Shown: in pieces, positions 8,089-17,025 of the stretch | How the letters are laid out: each line of letters begins with the position of its first letter | How positions within the stretch are numbered: the first letter of the stretch is position 1 | Source of the DNA: Hahella sp. | GTDB taxonomy: Bacteria > Pseudomonadota > Gammaproteobacteria > Pseudomonadales > Oleiphilaceae | DNA length: 41,049 bases | Assembly (NCBI GenBank): GCA_028280065.1 | Contig: JANQMN010000062.1 | Location: forward strand, 1-41,049 | Direction of reading: 5' to 3' | Notes under the pieces: model-generated | Told to the model about the DNA's origin: nothing | Seen by the model: the letters and a program-made list of their open reading frames with translations, nothing else | Databases searched by the model: none | Program-made: the position numbers and the translations under genes

Positions 8089-10677
8089 ATGAACACCGAA
8101 TATCGTAAACCTTTACCTAATAGCGATTTGGACTACTACGATACCCGTGCTGCCGTTAACGCCATTCAACCGGATGCCTACGACAAACTACCTTATACGT
8201 CGAGAGTTCTGGCGGAGAATTTGGTCAGACGCTGTGAACCGGCAATGTTAACAGACTGCCTGAAACAGATTATCGAACGTAAGCGGGAACTGGATTTTCC
8301 TTGGTTTCCGGCCCGCGTCGTTTGTCATGACATTCTGGGTCAAACGGCGTTGGTGGATCTGGCCGGCTTGCGTGACGCCATTGCAGAAAAGGGTGGCGAC
8401 CCGTCCAAAGTGAATCCTGTGGTGCCGACGCAACTCATTGTCGATCATTCGCTGGCGGTGGAACATGCGGGATTCGATCCCGAGGCGTTTGAAAAGAATC
8501 GTGCGATTGAGGACCGGCGTAACGAAGACCGTTTTCATTTTATCAACTGGACCAAGACTGCATTTAAGAATGTCGATGTCATACCCCCGGGAAATGGCAT
8601 TTTGCACCAGATCAACCTGGAAAAGATGTCACCGGTAATTCAGTCACGGGATGGCATTGCATTTCCCGACACTCTGGTTGGAACCGATAGCCATACACCC
8701 CACGTGGATGCGTTAGGAGTGATAGCGATCGGCGTCGGTGGACTGGAAGCAGAAAGCGTGATGTTGGGACGTGCATCCTATATGCGGTTGCCGGATATTA
8801 TTGGTGTCGAGCTAACCGGTAAACGCCAGCCTGGAATCACCGCGACGGATATCGTCTTGGCGTTGACCGAATTCCTACGGGCCGAAAAAGTGGTGTCCAG
8901 CTATCTGGAGTTCTACGGCGAAGGGGTGACCGACCTAACCCTGGGCGACCGCGCCACGATTTCCAATATGACTCCGGAGTTCGGGGCCACTGCGGCGATG
9001 TTTTATATCGATCAGCAAACAATTGACTATCTAAGGTTAACCGGCAGGGAAGATCAGCAGATTAAGCTCGTGGAAAACTATGCGAAAGAAACCGGTCTAT
9101 GGGCAGACTCCCTGGAAAACTCGGAATATGAAAGGGTGCTTACCTTTGACCTGTCGTCGGTTGGTCGCAATATTGCCGGCCCTTCGAATCCCCATAAACG
9201 CGTGCCAACGTCTGAGTTAGCTGCTCGGGGTATCAGCGGGCAGATAGAGGATCAGCCTGATCTCATGCCGGACGGCGCTATTATCATTGCCGCGATCACC
9301 AGCTGCACCAATACCAGCAATCCGCGCAATATTGTTGCGGCAGGCTTGCTGGCCAGAAAGGCCAATCAACTGGGGCTCACGCGCAAGCCTTGGGTGAAGT
9401 CTTCCTTCGCGCCTGGCTCCAAGGCAGCCAGGTTGTATATGGAAGAAGCAAGCCTGCTTGCGGAATTGGAAAAACTAGGTTTTGGCATCGTGGCTTTCGC
9501 TTGTACTACCTGTAACGGTATGAGCGGAGCGTTGGACCCTAAGATTCAACAGGAAGTAATTGATCGCGACCTCTATGCCACGGCTGTGCTTTCCGGCAAC
9601 CGGAATTTTGACGGGCGCATCCATCCTTATGCCAAACAAGCCTTCCTGGCCTCACCGCCGCTGGTTGTCGCTTATGCCATAGCCGGGACTATTCGATTCG
9701 ACATCGAAAAAGATGCACTGGGTACCGATTCCGAGGGGAATCCGATTTTGCTCAAAGATATCTGGCCGAGCGATGAGGAAATTGATGCCGTCATCGCGGA
9801 GTGTGTCAAACCCGAGCAGTTCAGACAGGTCTATGTCCCCATGTTTGATATCACAGACGATTTTAGCGAACAAAACAATCCGCTTTATGATTGGCGTCCG
9901 CAAAGCACCTACATCCGCAGGCCGCCATACTGGGAAGGCGCATTAGCCGGTGAAAGAACGCTTAAAGGGCTGCGCCCGTTGGCCGTGCTTGGTGACAATA
10001 TCACCACCGATCATCTATCGCCGTCTAACGCTATATTAGCGTCCAGTGCTGCGGGCGAGTATTTGGCGAAAATGGGATTGCCGGAGGAAGACTTTAATTC
10101 CTATGCCACCCATCGCGGCGATCACTTGACTGCACAACGGGCGACCTTTGCCAATCCCAAGCTACTTAATGAAATGGTAGTGGAAAATGGTCAGGTGAAG
10201 CAGGGCTCTCTAGCGCGCATTGAGCCGGAAGGTAAGGTGACCCGCATGTGGGAAGCCATTGAAACCTATATGGATCGGGGACAACCGTTGATCATTATCG
10301 CCGGTGCCGATTATGGCCAGGGATCCTCCCGGGATTGGGCGGCAAAGGGAGTCCGTTTAGCGGGTGTTGAAGTTATCGTAGCCGAAGGTTTCGAACGCAT
10401 TCATCGCACTAACCTAATCGGCATGGGCGTGTTGCCGGTGGAATTTATACCCGACACGACACGAAAATCCCTTGGCATAGATGGAACCGAGACCTTCGAT
10501 ATTCTCGGTGAGCGCAAGCCAGGCGCGGATCTGACCTTGGTCATCCAACGTCAGGGCGGCGATAGTGTAGAAGTACCGGTCACCTGCCGATTGGATACTG
10601 CCGAAGAAGTGTCAATATATGAAGCCGGTGGCGTATTGCAACGATTCGCCCAGGATTTTTTAGAGGCGAATAGCTAA
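8089..10677 (+). CDS. acnD: Fe/S-dependent 2-methylcitrate dehydratase
   Basis: 862 residues, the expected size of AcnD, an aconitase-superfamily enzyme that dehydrates 2-methylcitrate and, with PrpF, replaces PrpD. The three Fe4S4-ligating cysteines are visible: AAITSCTNTSNPRN (first) and FACTTCNGMSG (second and third). Other aconitase signatures are GTDSHTPHVDALGV, SVMLGRASYMRLPD, NRNFDGRIHPYAKQAFLASPP, and the swivel-domain DNITTDHLSPSNAI and YGQGSSRDWAAKGVRLAGV. The ribosome binding site is weak. It lies 14 bases before prpF, whose product is needed with AcnD. Confidence 0.97.
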   Translation: MNTEYRKPLPNSDLDYYDTRAAVNAIQPDAYDKLPYTSRVLAENLVRRCEPAMLTDCLKQIIERKRELDFPWFPARVVCHDILGQTALVDLAGLRDAIAEKGGDPSKVNPVVPTQLIVDHSLAVEHAGFDPEAFEKNRAIEDRRNEDRFHFINWTKTAFKNVDVIPPGNGILHQINLEKMSPVIQSRDGIAFPDTLVGTDSHTPHVDALGVIAIGVGGLEAESVMLGRASYMRLPDIIGVELTGKRQPGITATDIVLALTEFLRAEKVVSSYLEFYGEGVTDLTLGDRATISNMTPEFGATAAMFYIDQQTIDYLRLTGREDQQIKLVENYAKETGLWADSLENSEYERVLTFDLSSVGRNIAGPSNPHKRVPTSELAARGISGQIEDQPDLMPDGAIIIAAITSCTNTSNPRNIVAAGLLARKANQLGLTRKPWVKSSFAPGSKAARLYMEEASLLAELEKLGFGIVAFACTTCNGMSGALDPKIQQEVIDRDLYATAVLSGNRNFDGRIHPYAKQAFLASPPLVVAYAIAGTIRFDIEKDALGTDSEGNPILLKDIWPSDEEIDAVIAECVKPEQFRQVYVPMFDITDDFSEQNNPLYDWRPQSTYIRRPPYWEGALAGERTLKGLRPLAVLGDNITTDHLSPSNAILASSAAGEYLAKMGLPEEDFNSYATHRGDHLTAQRATFANPKLLNEMVVENGQVKQGSLARIEPEGKVTRMWEAIETYMDRGQPLIIIAGADYGQGSSRDWAAKGVRLAGVEVIVAEGFERIHRTNLIGMGVLPVEFIPDTTRKSLGIDGTETFDILGERKPGADLTLVIQRQGGDSVEVPVTCRLDTAEEVSIYEAGGVLQRFAQDFLEANS

Positions 10678-10691
10678 CCGAGAGAAGGCTT

Positions 10692-11870
10692 ATGTCAAAT
10701 CAACCGCAAATCAAAGTACCTGCGACCTATATGCGTGGCGGCACTAGCAAAGGCGTATTCTTTAAACTTGACGATTTGCCTGAAGCAGCCCAGTGTCCTG
10801 GCAACGTTCGGGATGCATTGTTATTGCGTGTTATCGGCAGTCCCGATCCCTATGGAAAGCAGATCGACGGCATGGGAGGTGCGACCTCCAGCACCAGCAA
10901 GACAGTCATTCTTTCGAAGAGCAGCCAGCCTGATCATGACGTTGACTATCTTTTTGGCCAGGTCTCCATCGATAAGCCGTTTGTCGATTGGAGTGGCAAT
11001 TGCGGCAACTTATCGGCTGCCGTGGGTGCTTTTGCTATACACAGCGGCTTGGTCGATACTCGGCAGTTGCCGGAAAATGGCATGGCGACTGTCCGAATTT
11101 GGCAGGCCAATATTCGAAAAACTATCATTGCCCATATACCTATGGCCGGTGGTGCGGTACAGGAAACCGGCGACTTTGAACTGGACGGTGTCACCTTTCC
11201 AGCAGCGGAAATTCAACTGGATTTCCTTGACCCTGCCGATGGCGAAGGCGAGTTGTTTCCCACCGGCAATTTGATCGATGACCTGGAGGTGCCAGGCGTA
11301 GGTGTGCTTAACGCTACGATGATCAATGCAGGAATTCCCACCATATTTGTTAATGCTACAGATATCGGATATACCGGAACGGAGCTGCAGGAGGCGATCA
11401 ACAACGATGCTTATGCGCTGGCAAAATTCGAAAAGATCCGTGCCTATGGCGCGGTAAAAATGGGCCTCATCGACCAGGTCGACCAAGCCGTTGATCGCCA
11501 GCATACGCCGAAAATTGCCTTTGTCGCCAAGCCGGTGGATTATCTCACCTCTAGCGGAAAACAAGTTTCTGCGGCTGAAATTGACCTGCTGGTCCGTGCG
11601 CTATCCATGGGTAAATTGCACCATGCCATGATGGGTACCGCAGCTGTTGCCATTAGTGCTGCCGCTGCTATCCCCGGTACCTTGGTGAATTTAGCGGCAG
11701 GAGGCGGTACGCGGGAATCAGTCCGATTCGGTCACCCCTCTGGGACGCTTCGAGTCGGTGCCGAAGCACGGCAGATCGAGGGAAAATGGACAGTCACAAA
11801 AGCCGGCATGAGCCGCAGCGCGCGTATTTTGATGGAAGGTTGGGTGCGTGTTCCAGATGATTTTAAGTAA
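10692..11870 (+). CDS. prpF: AcnD-accessory isomerase PrpF
   Basis: 392 residues. PrpF belongs to the diaminopimelate epimerase-like fold and is thought to isomerise trans- to cis-2-methylaconitate produced by AcnD. Signatures seen are the N-terminal YMRGGTSKGVFFKLDDLP, GGATSSTSKTVILS, the GNCGNLSAAVGAFAI loop that holds one active-site Cys, and RFGHPSGTLRVGAE near the end. A GAGAAGG ribosome binding site sits before the ATG. It is the last gene of the methylcitrate operon; no clear terminator hairpin follows. Confidence 0.96.
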   Translation: MSNQPQIKVPATYMRGGTSKGVFFKLDDLPEAAQCPGNVRDALLLRVIGSPDPYGKQIDGMGGATSSTSKTVILSKSSQPDHDVDYLFGQVSIDKPFVDWSGNCGNLSAAVGAFAIHSGLVDTRQLPENGMATVRIWQANIRKTIIAHIPMAGGAVQETGDFELDGVTFPAAEIQLDFLDPADGEGELFPTGNLIDDLEVPGVGVLNATMINAGIPTIFVNATDIGYTGTELQEAINNDAYALAKFEKIRAYGAVKMGLIDQVDQAVDRQHTPKIAFVAKPVDYLTSSGKQVSAAEIDLLVRALSMGKLHHAMMGTAAVAISAAAAIPGTLVNLAAGGGTRESVRFGHPSGTLRVGAEARQIEGKWTVTKAGMSRSARILMEGWVRVPDDFK

Positions 11871-12030
11871 AGTTTCATTAATCGTACCTTGGAACCAACT
11901 CTTCAACAGAATTTACAACCCTCTGTTTACGAAATATTACACCTTATTATTAGATGTGTATCACTAATTCATAGGATAGTTCGCACTATTATCTAGTTTT
12001 TAGTATTGAGCGCCCATTGGGGAAATGATT

Positions 12031-12432
12031 ATGCTCAGATACACGACAACACGAAATTTCTTCGACCAGTTTATTCATCCTTTCAAGTCTAAATTAGATG
12101 CTCTGAATTATGTTATTCCTTATGTGGTTGACAGACTTCAGGCCGTTCAAGCAGAAGATGCCGCTTTTGATAAGCTAACTGAACTGGCATACATACACCC
12201 CGGTTTGCAATTTGCCATAGCTGACCAGGATTTGGTTCGTGCTTTCAGGTGCTTACATCCTGGGCAGAAAGAATCCATGGTAACTTGGTTTGTTAACTAT
12301 ATTGACGCGGATAGAAGCATATGTAGGCTGTGTGATATTCCAGTTCCAATAGAATCAGAATTTAAGAAGCAAAACGCAGTTGTTGATTACTGGCTACCTT
12401 CTCAAGACCGGCTAAAACTCGCGGCAGAATAG
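12031..12432 (+). CDS. Hypothetical protein, 133 residues
   Basis: I do not recognise this family. The ATG at 12031 is preferred because GGGGAA lies at a proper distance upstream; an in-frame ATG at 12025 would overlap that site. The product is soluble, with no signal peptide or membrane segment. It has a helical N-terminal half (RNFFDQFIHPFKSKLDALNYVIPYV) and three cysteines, two of them in a CRLCDIP motif near residue 104, which might bind metal or be redox active. It is monocistronic and follows the prp operon in the same direction after a 160-base AT-rich gap that could hold its own promoter. Confidence 0.6.
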   Translation: MLRYTTTRNFFDQFIHPFKSKLDALNYVIPYVVDRLQAVQAEDAAFDKLTELAYIHPGLQFAIADQDLVRAFRCLHPGQKESMVTWFVNYIDADRSICRLCDIPVPIESEFKKQNAVVDYWLPSQDRLKLAAE

Positions 12433-12567
12433 CCGTTTCGGAGCCTTGCATCACTTATCGCGCGTTATAAATCCTTGGTGGCAGCCGAATAATGCTGTTT
12501 GCTTGGGCTGAATTTTCGGCTATAAATACGTGCATTGTTTACAGAGCATTTTTGAAAGGTATTCCCT

Positions 12568-12900
12568 ATGTCACAAAAGAATAGCATTCAAGAAGTCGCC
12601 AAATTTGAAATTCAGGCCTATCATCCGCCAGCGGATTTCGATGCGCTGAAAAACTCCCATGTTCCCTTCACCGGGTCACCACGCAAACATCCTCATGATT
12701 CCGATATCATCATTTTGGTTGTCGATCCCTATAGCACCCATACCTTCTATTATGAATTCCGCAAAGAAGATATCTCCTATGTTGAAGAGCTTCCCAGTAT
12801 TGTCAATTCAGAAGATAGAACCGTGGCAAATGTAAGAATTTGGGTGAAGAAGAAATCAGTCGGCCTACGCTGTGCTCCGTTTTTGGTTGAAGATCTTTAA
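12568..12900 (+). CDS. Conserved hypothetical protein, 110 residues
   Basis: A small soluble protein with no signal peptide. It begins MSQKNSIQEVAKFEIQAYH and contains HVPFTGSPRKHPHDSDIIILVVDPYSTHTFYYEF and a late VRIWVKKKSVGLRCAPFLVED. The pattern of strongly conserved-looking motifs suggests a real family, but I cannot name a function. A ribosome binding site (GAAAGG) lies before the ATG and a candidate -10 (TATAAAT, near 12521) lies upstream. It converges on the ABC-type membrane protein at 12932. Confidence 0.7.
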   Translation: MSQKNSIQEVAKFEIQAYHPPADFDALKNSHVPFTGSPRKHPHDSDIIILVVDPYSTHTFYYEFRKEDISYVEELPSIVNSEDRTVANVRIWVKKKSVGLRCAPFLVEDL

Positions 12901-12931
12901 AAATTTTCTCAGTCAAATTAAGTACCATGGT

Positions 12932-13777
12932 TTAAGCGTTTTTTAACCGAGTAGTAATTTCTTTGAGCCTAATCAACTGCTGCACATAGATCGGGAAGGT
13001 TGAAATTTTTTCTATGTAGTCAAAGACATACATCAATATAGAAAATATGATGCCGACCGACAGAATACCGCTTTGAACCGCGGATACCGGAGCAAAAATA
13101 AACAAAGCTATGACACCGCACCAAATCAGGGAAAAGTTTACCGTTTCCAGATCGGAAAGCTTGATGTTCCATTTCATTAATCGGTTGAAGTGCTCGGTTA
13201 CGCAAGAAAGCGGCCTTGAAGATATTACCTCCACCTGCTTTTCGAGCTGATTATTGTAGTGATGGTTAAAACGGTAATTCAGCTTGCCACTGATTGCATA
13301 AATGGCAAACATCCAGGCAAGCAAGCCGAGAGATGCTAAAAACACCTGCGTATTCAGTCCGGCAATGATGATTAAGACTCCGACAATCGAGATAATTGCC
13401 CCGACGATCTGTGGCATAGAATTTTCCAAGAACTCCACAAACTCCGTGAGCAAATTTGAGCGTGCGGAGATTTTTGAAACGGAACTTCCCAGATCTCTTT
13501 CACTCACCACCATTTCAGATGTAATTCGGCAATAGATACCGGAGTATATTCTGGTGTCGTAGAACCGCCTGCAACTGCCCACTAACAGCGACGCGCCACC
13601 TAAGATTGCTAAGTACAGAATGCCGGTGTAGTCGTCTTTCAGTAATCCATCTATAGCCAATCCGATAAAGAGCGGATACAGAATGTCCAACATGGATTCG
13701 ATGATAACCAAGAGAAAGGTAAAACCGACTTTCCATTTAAAGCGCAAAACCAGGTTTTTAATAGAAATGGACTGCAT
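12932..13777 (-). CDS. ABC transporter six-transmembrane domain protein without ATPase
   Basis: 281 residues resembling only the transmembrane half of an exporter-type ABC protein (Pfam ABC_membrane_3). Hydrophobic segments are visible at about residues 14-37 (FTFLLVIIESMLDILYPLFIG), 50-67, 128-150 (IVGAIISIVGVLIIIAGL), 152-168 and two or three near 215-255. There is no Walker A, ABC signature or Walker B, and no ATPase gene is adjacent, so it either pairs with a remote ATPase or has lost transport function. It is divergent from the GFA-like gene, and a 16-base perfect palindrome lies in the shared upstream region. Confidence 0.8.
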   Translation of the reverse strand: MQSISIKNLVLRFKWKVGFTFLLVIIESMLDILYPLFIGLAIDGLLKDDYTGILYLAILGGASLLVGSCRRFYDTRIYSGIYCRITSEMVVSERDLGSSVSKISARSNLLTEFVEFLENSMPQIVGAIISIVGVLIIIAGLNTQVFLASLGLLAWMFAIYAISGKLNYRFNHHYNNQLEKQVEVISSRPLSCVTEHFNRLMKWNIKLSDLETVNFSLIWCGVIALFIFAPVSAVQSGILSVGIIFSILMYVFDYIEKISTFPIYVQQLIRLKEITTRLKNA

Positions 13778-13989
13778 AGTTATTCCCGGAAATTCTTTAG
13801 GGTTGTAACTGCCGCTATAGCAATTAGCTAATCCGGCTATATATGAGACATATGTGTATCATAATGGTTTTTAGTTAATGAGACAATGGTGTTTCATAAA
13901 TATGGATGTGTTTAGGCAATAAGAATATTTAAGGGAACTGAAAATGGTCATCAATTAGTGAGGGATATCGCATTAAAGGGAGATCTTGC

Positions 13990-14005
13990 ATAAGACATGT
14001 CTTAT
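13990..14005. promoter_or_regulatory. Perfect 16-base palindrome, candidate operator
   Basis: ATAAGACATGTCTTAT is fully self-complementary and lies 59 bases before the GFA-like gene, in the 286-base gap between that gene and the divergent ABC-type protein. A partial relative, GACATATGTGT, lies near 13846. The regulator is unknown; the neighbouring LysR product (14487) or a TetR-type factor are candidates. The rest of the gap is AT-rich with no small gene visible. Confidence 0.5.
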
Positions 14006-14063
14006 ATCTCAACTACGATTCGAAGTATTATAAGTGCCCGGTCAGTAGCCAATGTGAGTCAAT

Positions 14064-14480
14064 ATGGATTATTCCGGTACCTGCCGCTGCGAAAAGATCA
14101 GCGTCGAGTTATTTCTACCGAAGCCGATCGACACCTATGTGTCCAGGGCGTGTGATTGTGATTTCTGCACCGAAAGAAGCGCCCGCTACCTGTCCGATCC
14201 GGAAGGTGTATTAGAGATATCTCCAAAACAAGCCCTGTTGCAACGCAGGCAGGGGTCTAATCAGGCAATTTTCTGGCTATGCGATACCTGTCAGGATCTC
14301 ATTGCCGTTTCTTGTGACTTCAACAACGAAACCAAAGGGGCTTTAAACGCAAAGTTGCTGGAATCAGAGTATCAGTTAGCTACACCGACCATTGTTTCTC
14401 CGAAACAGTTATCCGCTAAGGAAAAGGCCTCCCGATGGGATACGATTTGGATGAAGGTGACCTTCGGTAGTGTTGGTTGA
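14064..14480 (+). CDS. GFA/CENP-V-like zinc protein
   Basis: 138 residues. The cysteine pattern CRC (7, 9), ACDCDFC (30, 32, 35) and a later CDTC is the zinc-binding layout of the Gfa/CENP-V family, named after glutathione-dependent formaldehyde-activating enzyme. Most family members have unproven function. Also visible is the family-typical LLQRRQGSNQAIFWLCDTC segment. It is followed 6 bases later by a LysR gene in the same direction and is divergent from the ABC-type gene. Confidence 0.85.
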   Translation: MDYSGTCRCEKISVELFLPKPIDTYVSRACDCDFCTERSARYLSDPEGVLEISPKQALLQRRQGSNQAIFWLCDTCQDLIAVSCDFNNETKGALNAKLLESEYQLATPTIVSPKQLSAKEKASRWDTIWMKVTFGSVG

Positions 14481-14486
14481 TGTGGT

Positions 14487-15383
14487 ATGAGTTTTAGACG
14501 ACTACCACCTTTCTCCTCCATCGTCGCATTTGAGTCGGCTGCGCGATTACTTAGTTTCAAGGCAGCCGCAGAGGAGCTGTGTCTTAGTCCGCCCGCAATT
14601 ACATATCGGATCAAGGAGTTGGAGTCTATCCTCAACACCAAACTGTTTATCCGTTCCTCCCGTGGCTTACAACTCACTAAGGAAGGCGAAGAATATTATC
14701 GGCAAGTCACAGAATCCCTAGGCCAGCTGCAGAGAGCGACACAGGACGTTAGCGAACCTCAAGGACAGACAATCCTGAAAGTTCAGGCATTACCCTTCCT
14801 TGCCGGCGAAGTCATCATTCCTCGATTGGCTGAGTTTTATCAACAGCATCCGGATCTCATTGTGCATATTGATACCAAGTATGCATTGGCCGATTTTCCC
14901 CGTGAAGATGTGGATATTGCCATACGTTTTGGTTTAGGCGATTGGCCGGATTTAGCAAGCGAACAGTTACTTCCCGTAACCGTTTCTCCGGTCTGTTCAA
15001 AGCATATCCTGGATACGCATCCCATCGAGAAAATAGACGATTTGCTATCACATTTACTGATTGGAATGGACAAGGATGACCGCAACTGGGCACATTTCTT
15101 TCAACAAGTGGGGCGTCCTGATTTGATTCCTGGAAGGCAATTGTTTTTCAGTGATTACGTGATGGGTCTCCGTGCCGCTGAAAACGATGCCGGTATCGCG
15201 CTTGGAAACATGCCGCTCATCAATTCCTGGCTCGAGTCCGGTCGCTTGGTTCAACCGCTTTCCCTGAGCTGGCAGCCGCCGCAACAATATTATTTGGTCA
15301 ACAGGCACGAAGATGCCGAAAAACCGCAAATTCGCCTATTCAAGGATTGGTTAAAGACCTTACTTGATGATCCGGCGACTTAG
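14487..15383 (+). CDS. LysR-type transcriptional regulator (GcvA-like)
   Basis: 298 residues with the standard layout. The N-terminal winged helix-turn-helix (FSSIVAFESAARLLSFKAAAEELCLSPPAITYRIKELESILNTKLFIRSSRGLQLTKEG is spread over residues 9-67) is followed by a two-lobed effector-binding domain (about 90-290) containing DIAIRFGLGDWPD, as in the GcvA group. It starts 6 bases after the GFA-like gene and probably shares its transcript, unlike most LysR genes, which are divergent. The effector is unknown. Confidence 0.93.
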   Translation: MSFRRLPPFSSIVAFESAARLLSFKAAAEELCLSPPAITYRIKELESILNTKLFIRSSRGLQLTKEGEEYYRQVTESLGQLQRATQDVSEPQGQTILKVQALPFLAGEVIIPRLAEFYQQHPDLIVHIDTKYALADFPREDVDIAIRFGLGDWPDLASEQLLPVTVSPVCSKHILDTHPIEKIDDLLSHLLIGMDKDDRNWAHFFQQVGRPDLIPGRQLFFSDYVMGLRAAENDAGIALGNMPLINSWLESGRLVQPLSLSWQPPQQYYLVNRHEDAEKPQIRLFKDWLKTLLDDPAT

Positions 15384-15533
15384 CAGAATGACGCTTTAAA
15401 TATTCTGAATGGCAATTCCGAATGTTTAAATTGTCCGGTCAATGCGTAGCGTTATACATTGGCTCCTGGTACAAGACGAATTCTTCACGGCACAGCTTTC
15501 CTAGAGCAAAGCCGGATTCAAACGGGAGCGGCT

Positions 15534-16444
15534 ATGATTGGAATTTACGCAGATACTCTACCTATTGCGTTAAAACGTAATAAAACGCTCCAAAAGGCAA
15601 GACGTTGGAGCAATTACGATATCCAGTTTCTGGATGTTGCTAGAGCCACCGTTCGATACCGCTACAAACCATCTGTTAGCAACTCCAGACGTCCTACCTT
15701 GGCGATTATCCCCGATCCGCCGGTGATGATTGAACACTATCAGGAACTGGTAGATCGTTTGACGGAAACTTTCAATGTTTTGCTGTTCGAGTTGCCCGGT
15801 TTCGGTTTTTCCATTCCTAAACTCGGGTTGTCAATGGCTCCCGAAGCGGTGGCTAAGCTGATTTCAGCGTTTCTCGATAAGGTTGGCAAGGTCCCTATAT
15901 TTTAAATTTCCCTTGTGTCGCCGGACATGCCGCTTCACTGGTCGCCAACATCAGGCCGGATCTGGTCGCATCCGTCATTTATACGCAAACCGCCTGTCGA
16001 GAAGATACCTTGAAATGGAAGCAGGGCGTAGATCCCAAAAAAATTCTCGGTACGCCGGTATTTGGTCAAGTGATGTTAAGAATGAATCGCAGCAAAATCA
16101 TGAAGGGTTGGTTTAAAGCAGCGCTCGGGAATCGCGAGGACTTGCCCCGTTATGCACCTATTTGTGAGGATGCTTTCGCTCATGGCGCATCGTTTTGTCT
16201 GGCCAGTGCCTTGCAGTCCTTTATAACGGATTCGCCCCAAGAGCCGGCACCGTTGCAGATACCTTCGTTGATCATCTGGGGAGAACACGATAAAACCCAC
16301 CGGCATACAGATAAAAATGCCTCCCGCCGCTTTGCCGAAGCCCCGGATTTTTTGCTATTTGATCAATCAGGACACTTCCCGGATCTGGAAGAACCCGAGC
16401 GCTATAGTCAGAGTGTGCGGGAATTTATTGAACGGCGGCTTTAA
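15534..16444 (+). pseudogene. Alpha/beta-hydrolase gene broken by a -1 frameshift
   Basis: The first frame (ATG at 15534, GGAG upstream) encodes about 123 residues with the hydrolase hallmarks TLAIIPDPP and LFELPGFGFS, and stops at 15903-15905. Homology continues without loss in the frame shifted by -1, from about 15899: ILNFPCVAGHAASLVANIRPDLV, then LIIWGEHD (acid) and DQSGHFPDLEEP (catalytic His), ending at 16444. The break lies in a short T/A run (CCTATATTTTAAA), so a real indel or a sequencing error are both possible. At the nucleophile position a Cys (15914-15916) replaces the usual Ser. If the frame is repaired the product is about 303 residues. Confidence 0.75.
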
Positions 16445-16536
16445 ATGCACAATGAGTAGGGAGTATTACCAGCAGATTACGCTGCTACCAGTTACTTCTT
16501 TCTTGCATAAACCGACTGTTCTAGAAAGGCCATCTC

Positions 16537-16851
16537 ATGCCGGCGACCAAAAATCTGACCAGCCCATTGGCTTGCCGGGATTGCATGAGCTTAAACCGCA
16601 ACATCTCTGACCGCTCGGAGTTACCCAAGCCATGGCATCCTATTGATACTTATGATCAATGGCCAATCGAGGATTGGACTCAAAAGTTGCAACATGAGTG
16701 GGTCTTAAAAGTAGAACGGTTTGAATATTGGGCTAGGCTAGGCTGGATCATTCAATCGGTTATCGTCAGGCTGCTTCTAGGCTTTACAGCGATGTTAACC
16801 TTGGACAATAAAACTCAAGTTTCAAACAATGCAAAGAAGGATACGGGATAG
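16537..16851 (+). CDS. Small hypothetical protein with one possible membrane segment
   Basis: 104 residues. An N-terminal CRDC pair is followed by a Trp-rich middle (WHPIDTYDQWPIEDWTQKLQHEW) and a hydrophobic segment near residues 68-88 (LGWIIQSVIVRLLLGFTAML). A GAAAGG sequence precedes the ATG. No family is recognised. The gene lies between the broken hydrolase and the HAD gene, so it could be real or a chance frame. Another frame overlapping its start looks less protein-like. Confidence 0.4.
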   Translation: MPATKNLTSPLACRDCMSLNRNISDRSELPKPWHPIDTYDQWPIEDWTQKLQHEWVLKVERFEYWARLGWIIQSVIVRLLLGFTAMLTLDNKTQVSNNAKKDTG

Positions 16852-17025
16852 ATCTTTCCCAAAACCACAAGGGCTTTGATTTACGGCGTTTTACAGCTTC
16901 ACGCGCCATGGAAGAGGAAGTTAGCCGAACAAAACCATCAATTAGTGACCTCTTGTTAGCTCACTACTATAGTATGACCAGATCGGTTGTATTCTTTACA
17001 ACAAAGAACTTTATTGGAACTAATC

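Noticed and set aside
15898-15908. Programmed -1 frameshift as the explanation of the broken alpha/beta hydrolase
   Set aside because: The T/A run does not form a canonical X-XXY-YYZ slippery heptamer in the right frame and no downstream stem was seen; a mutation or sequencing error is simpler.
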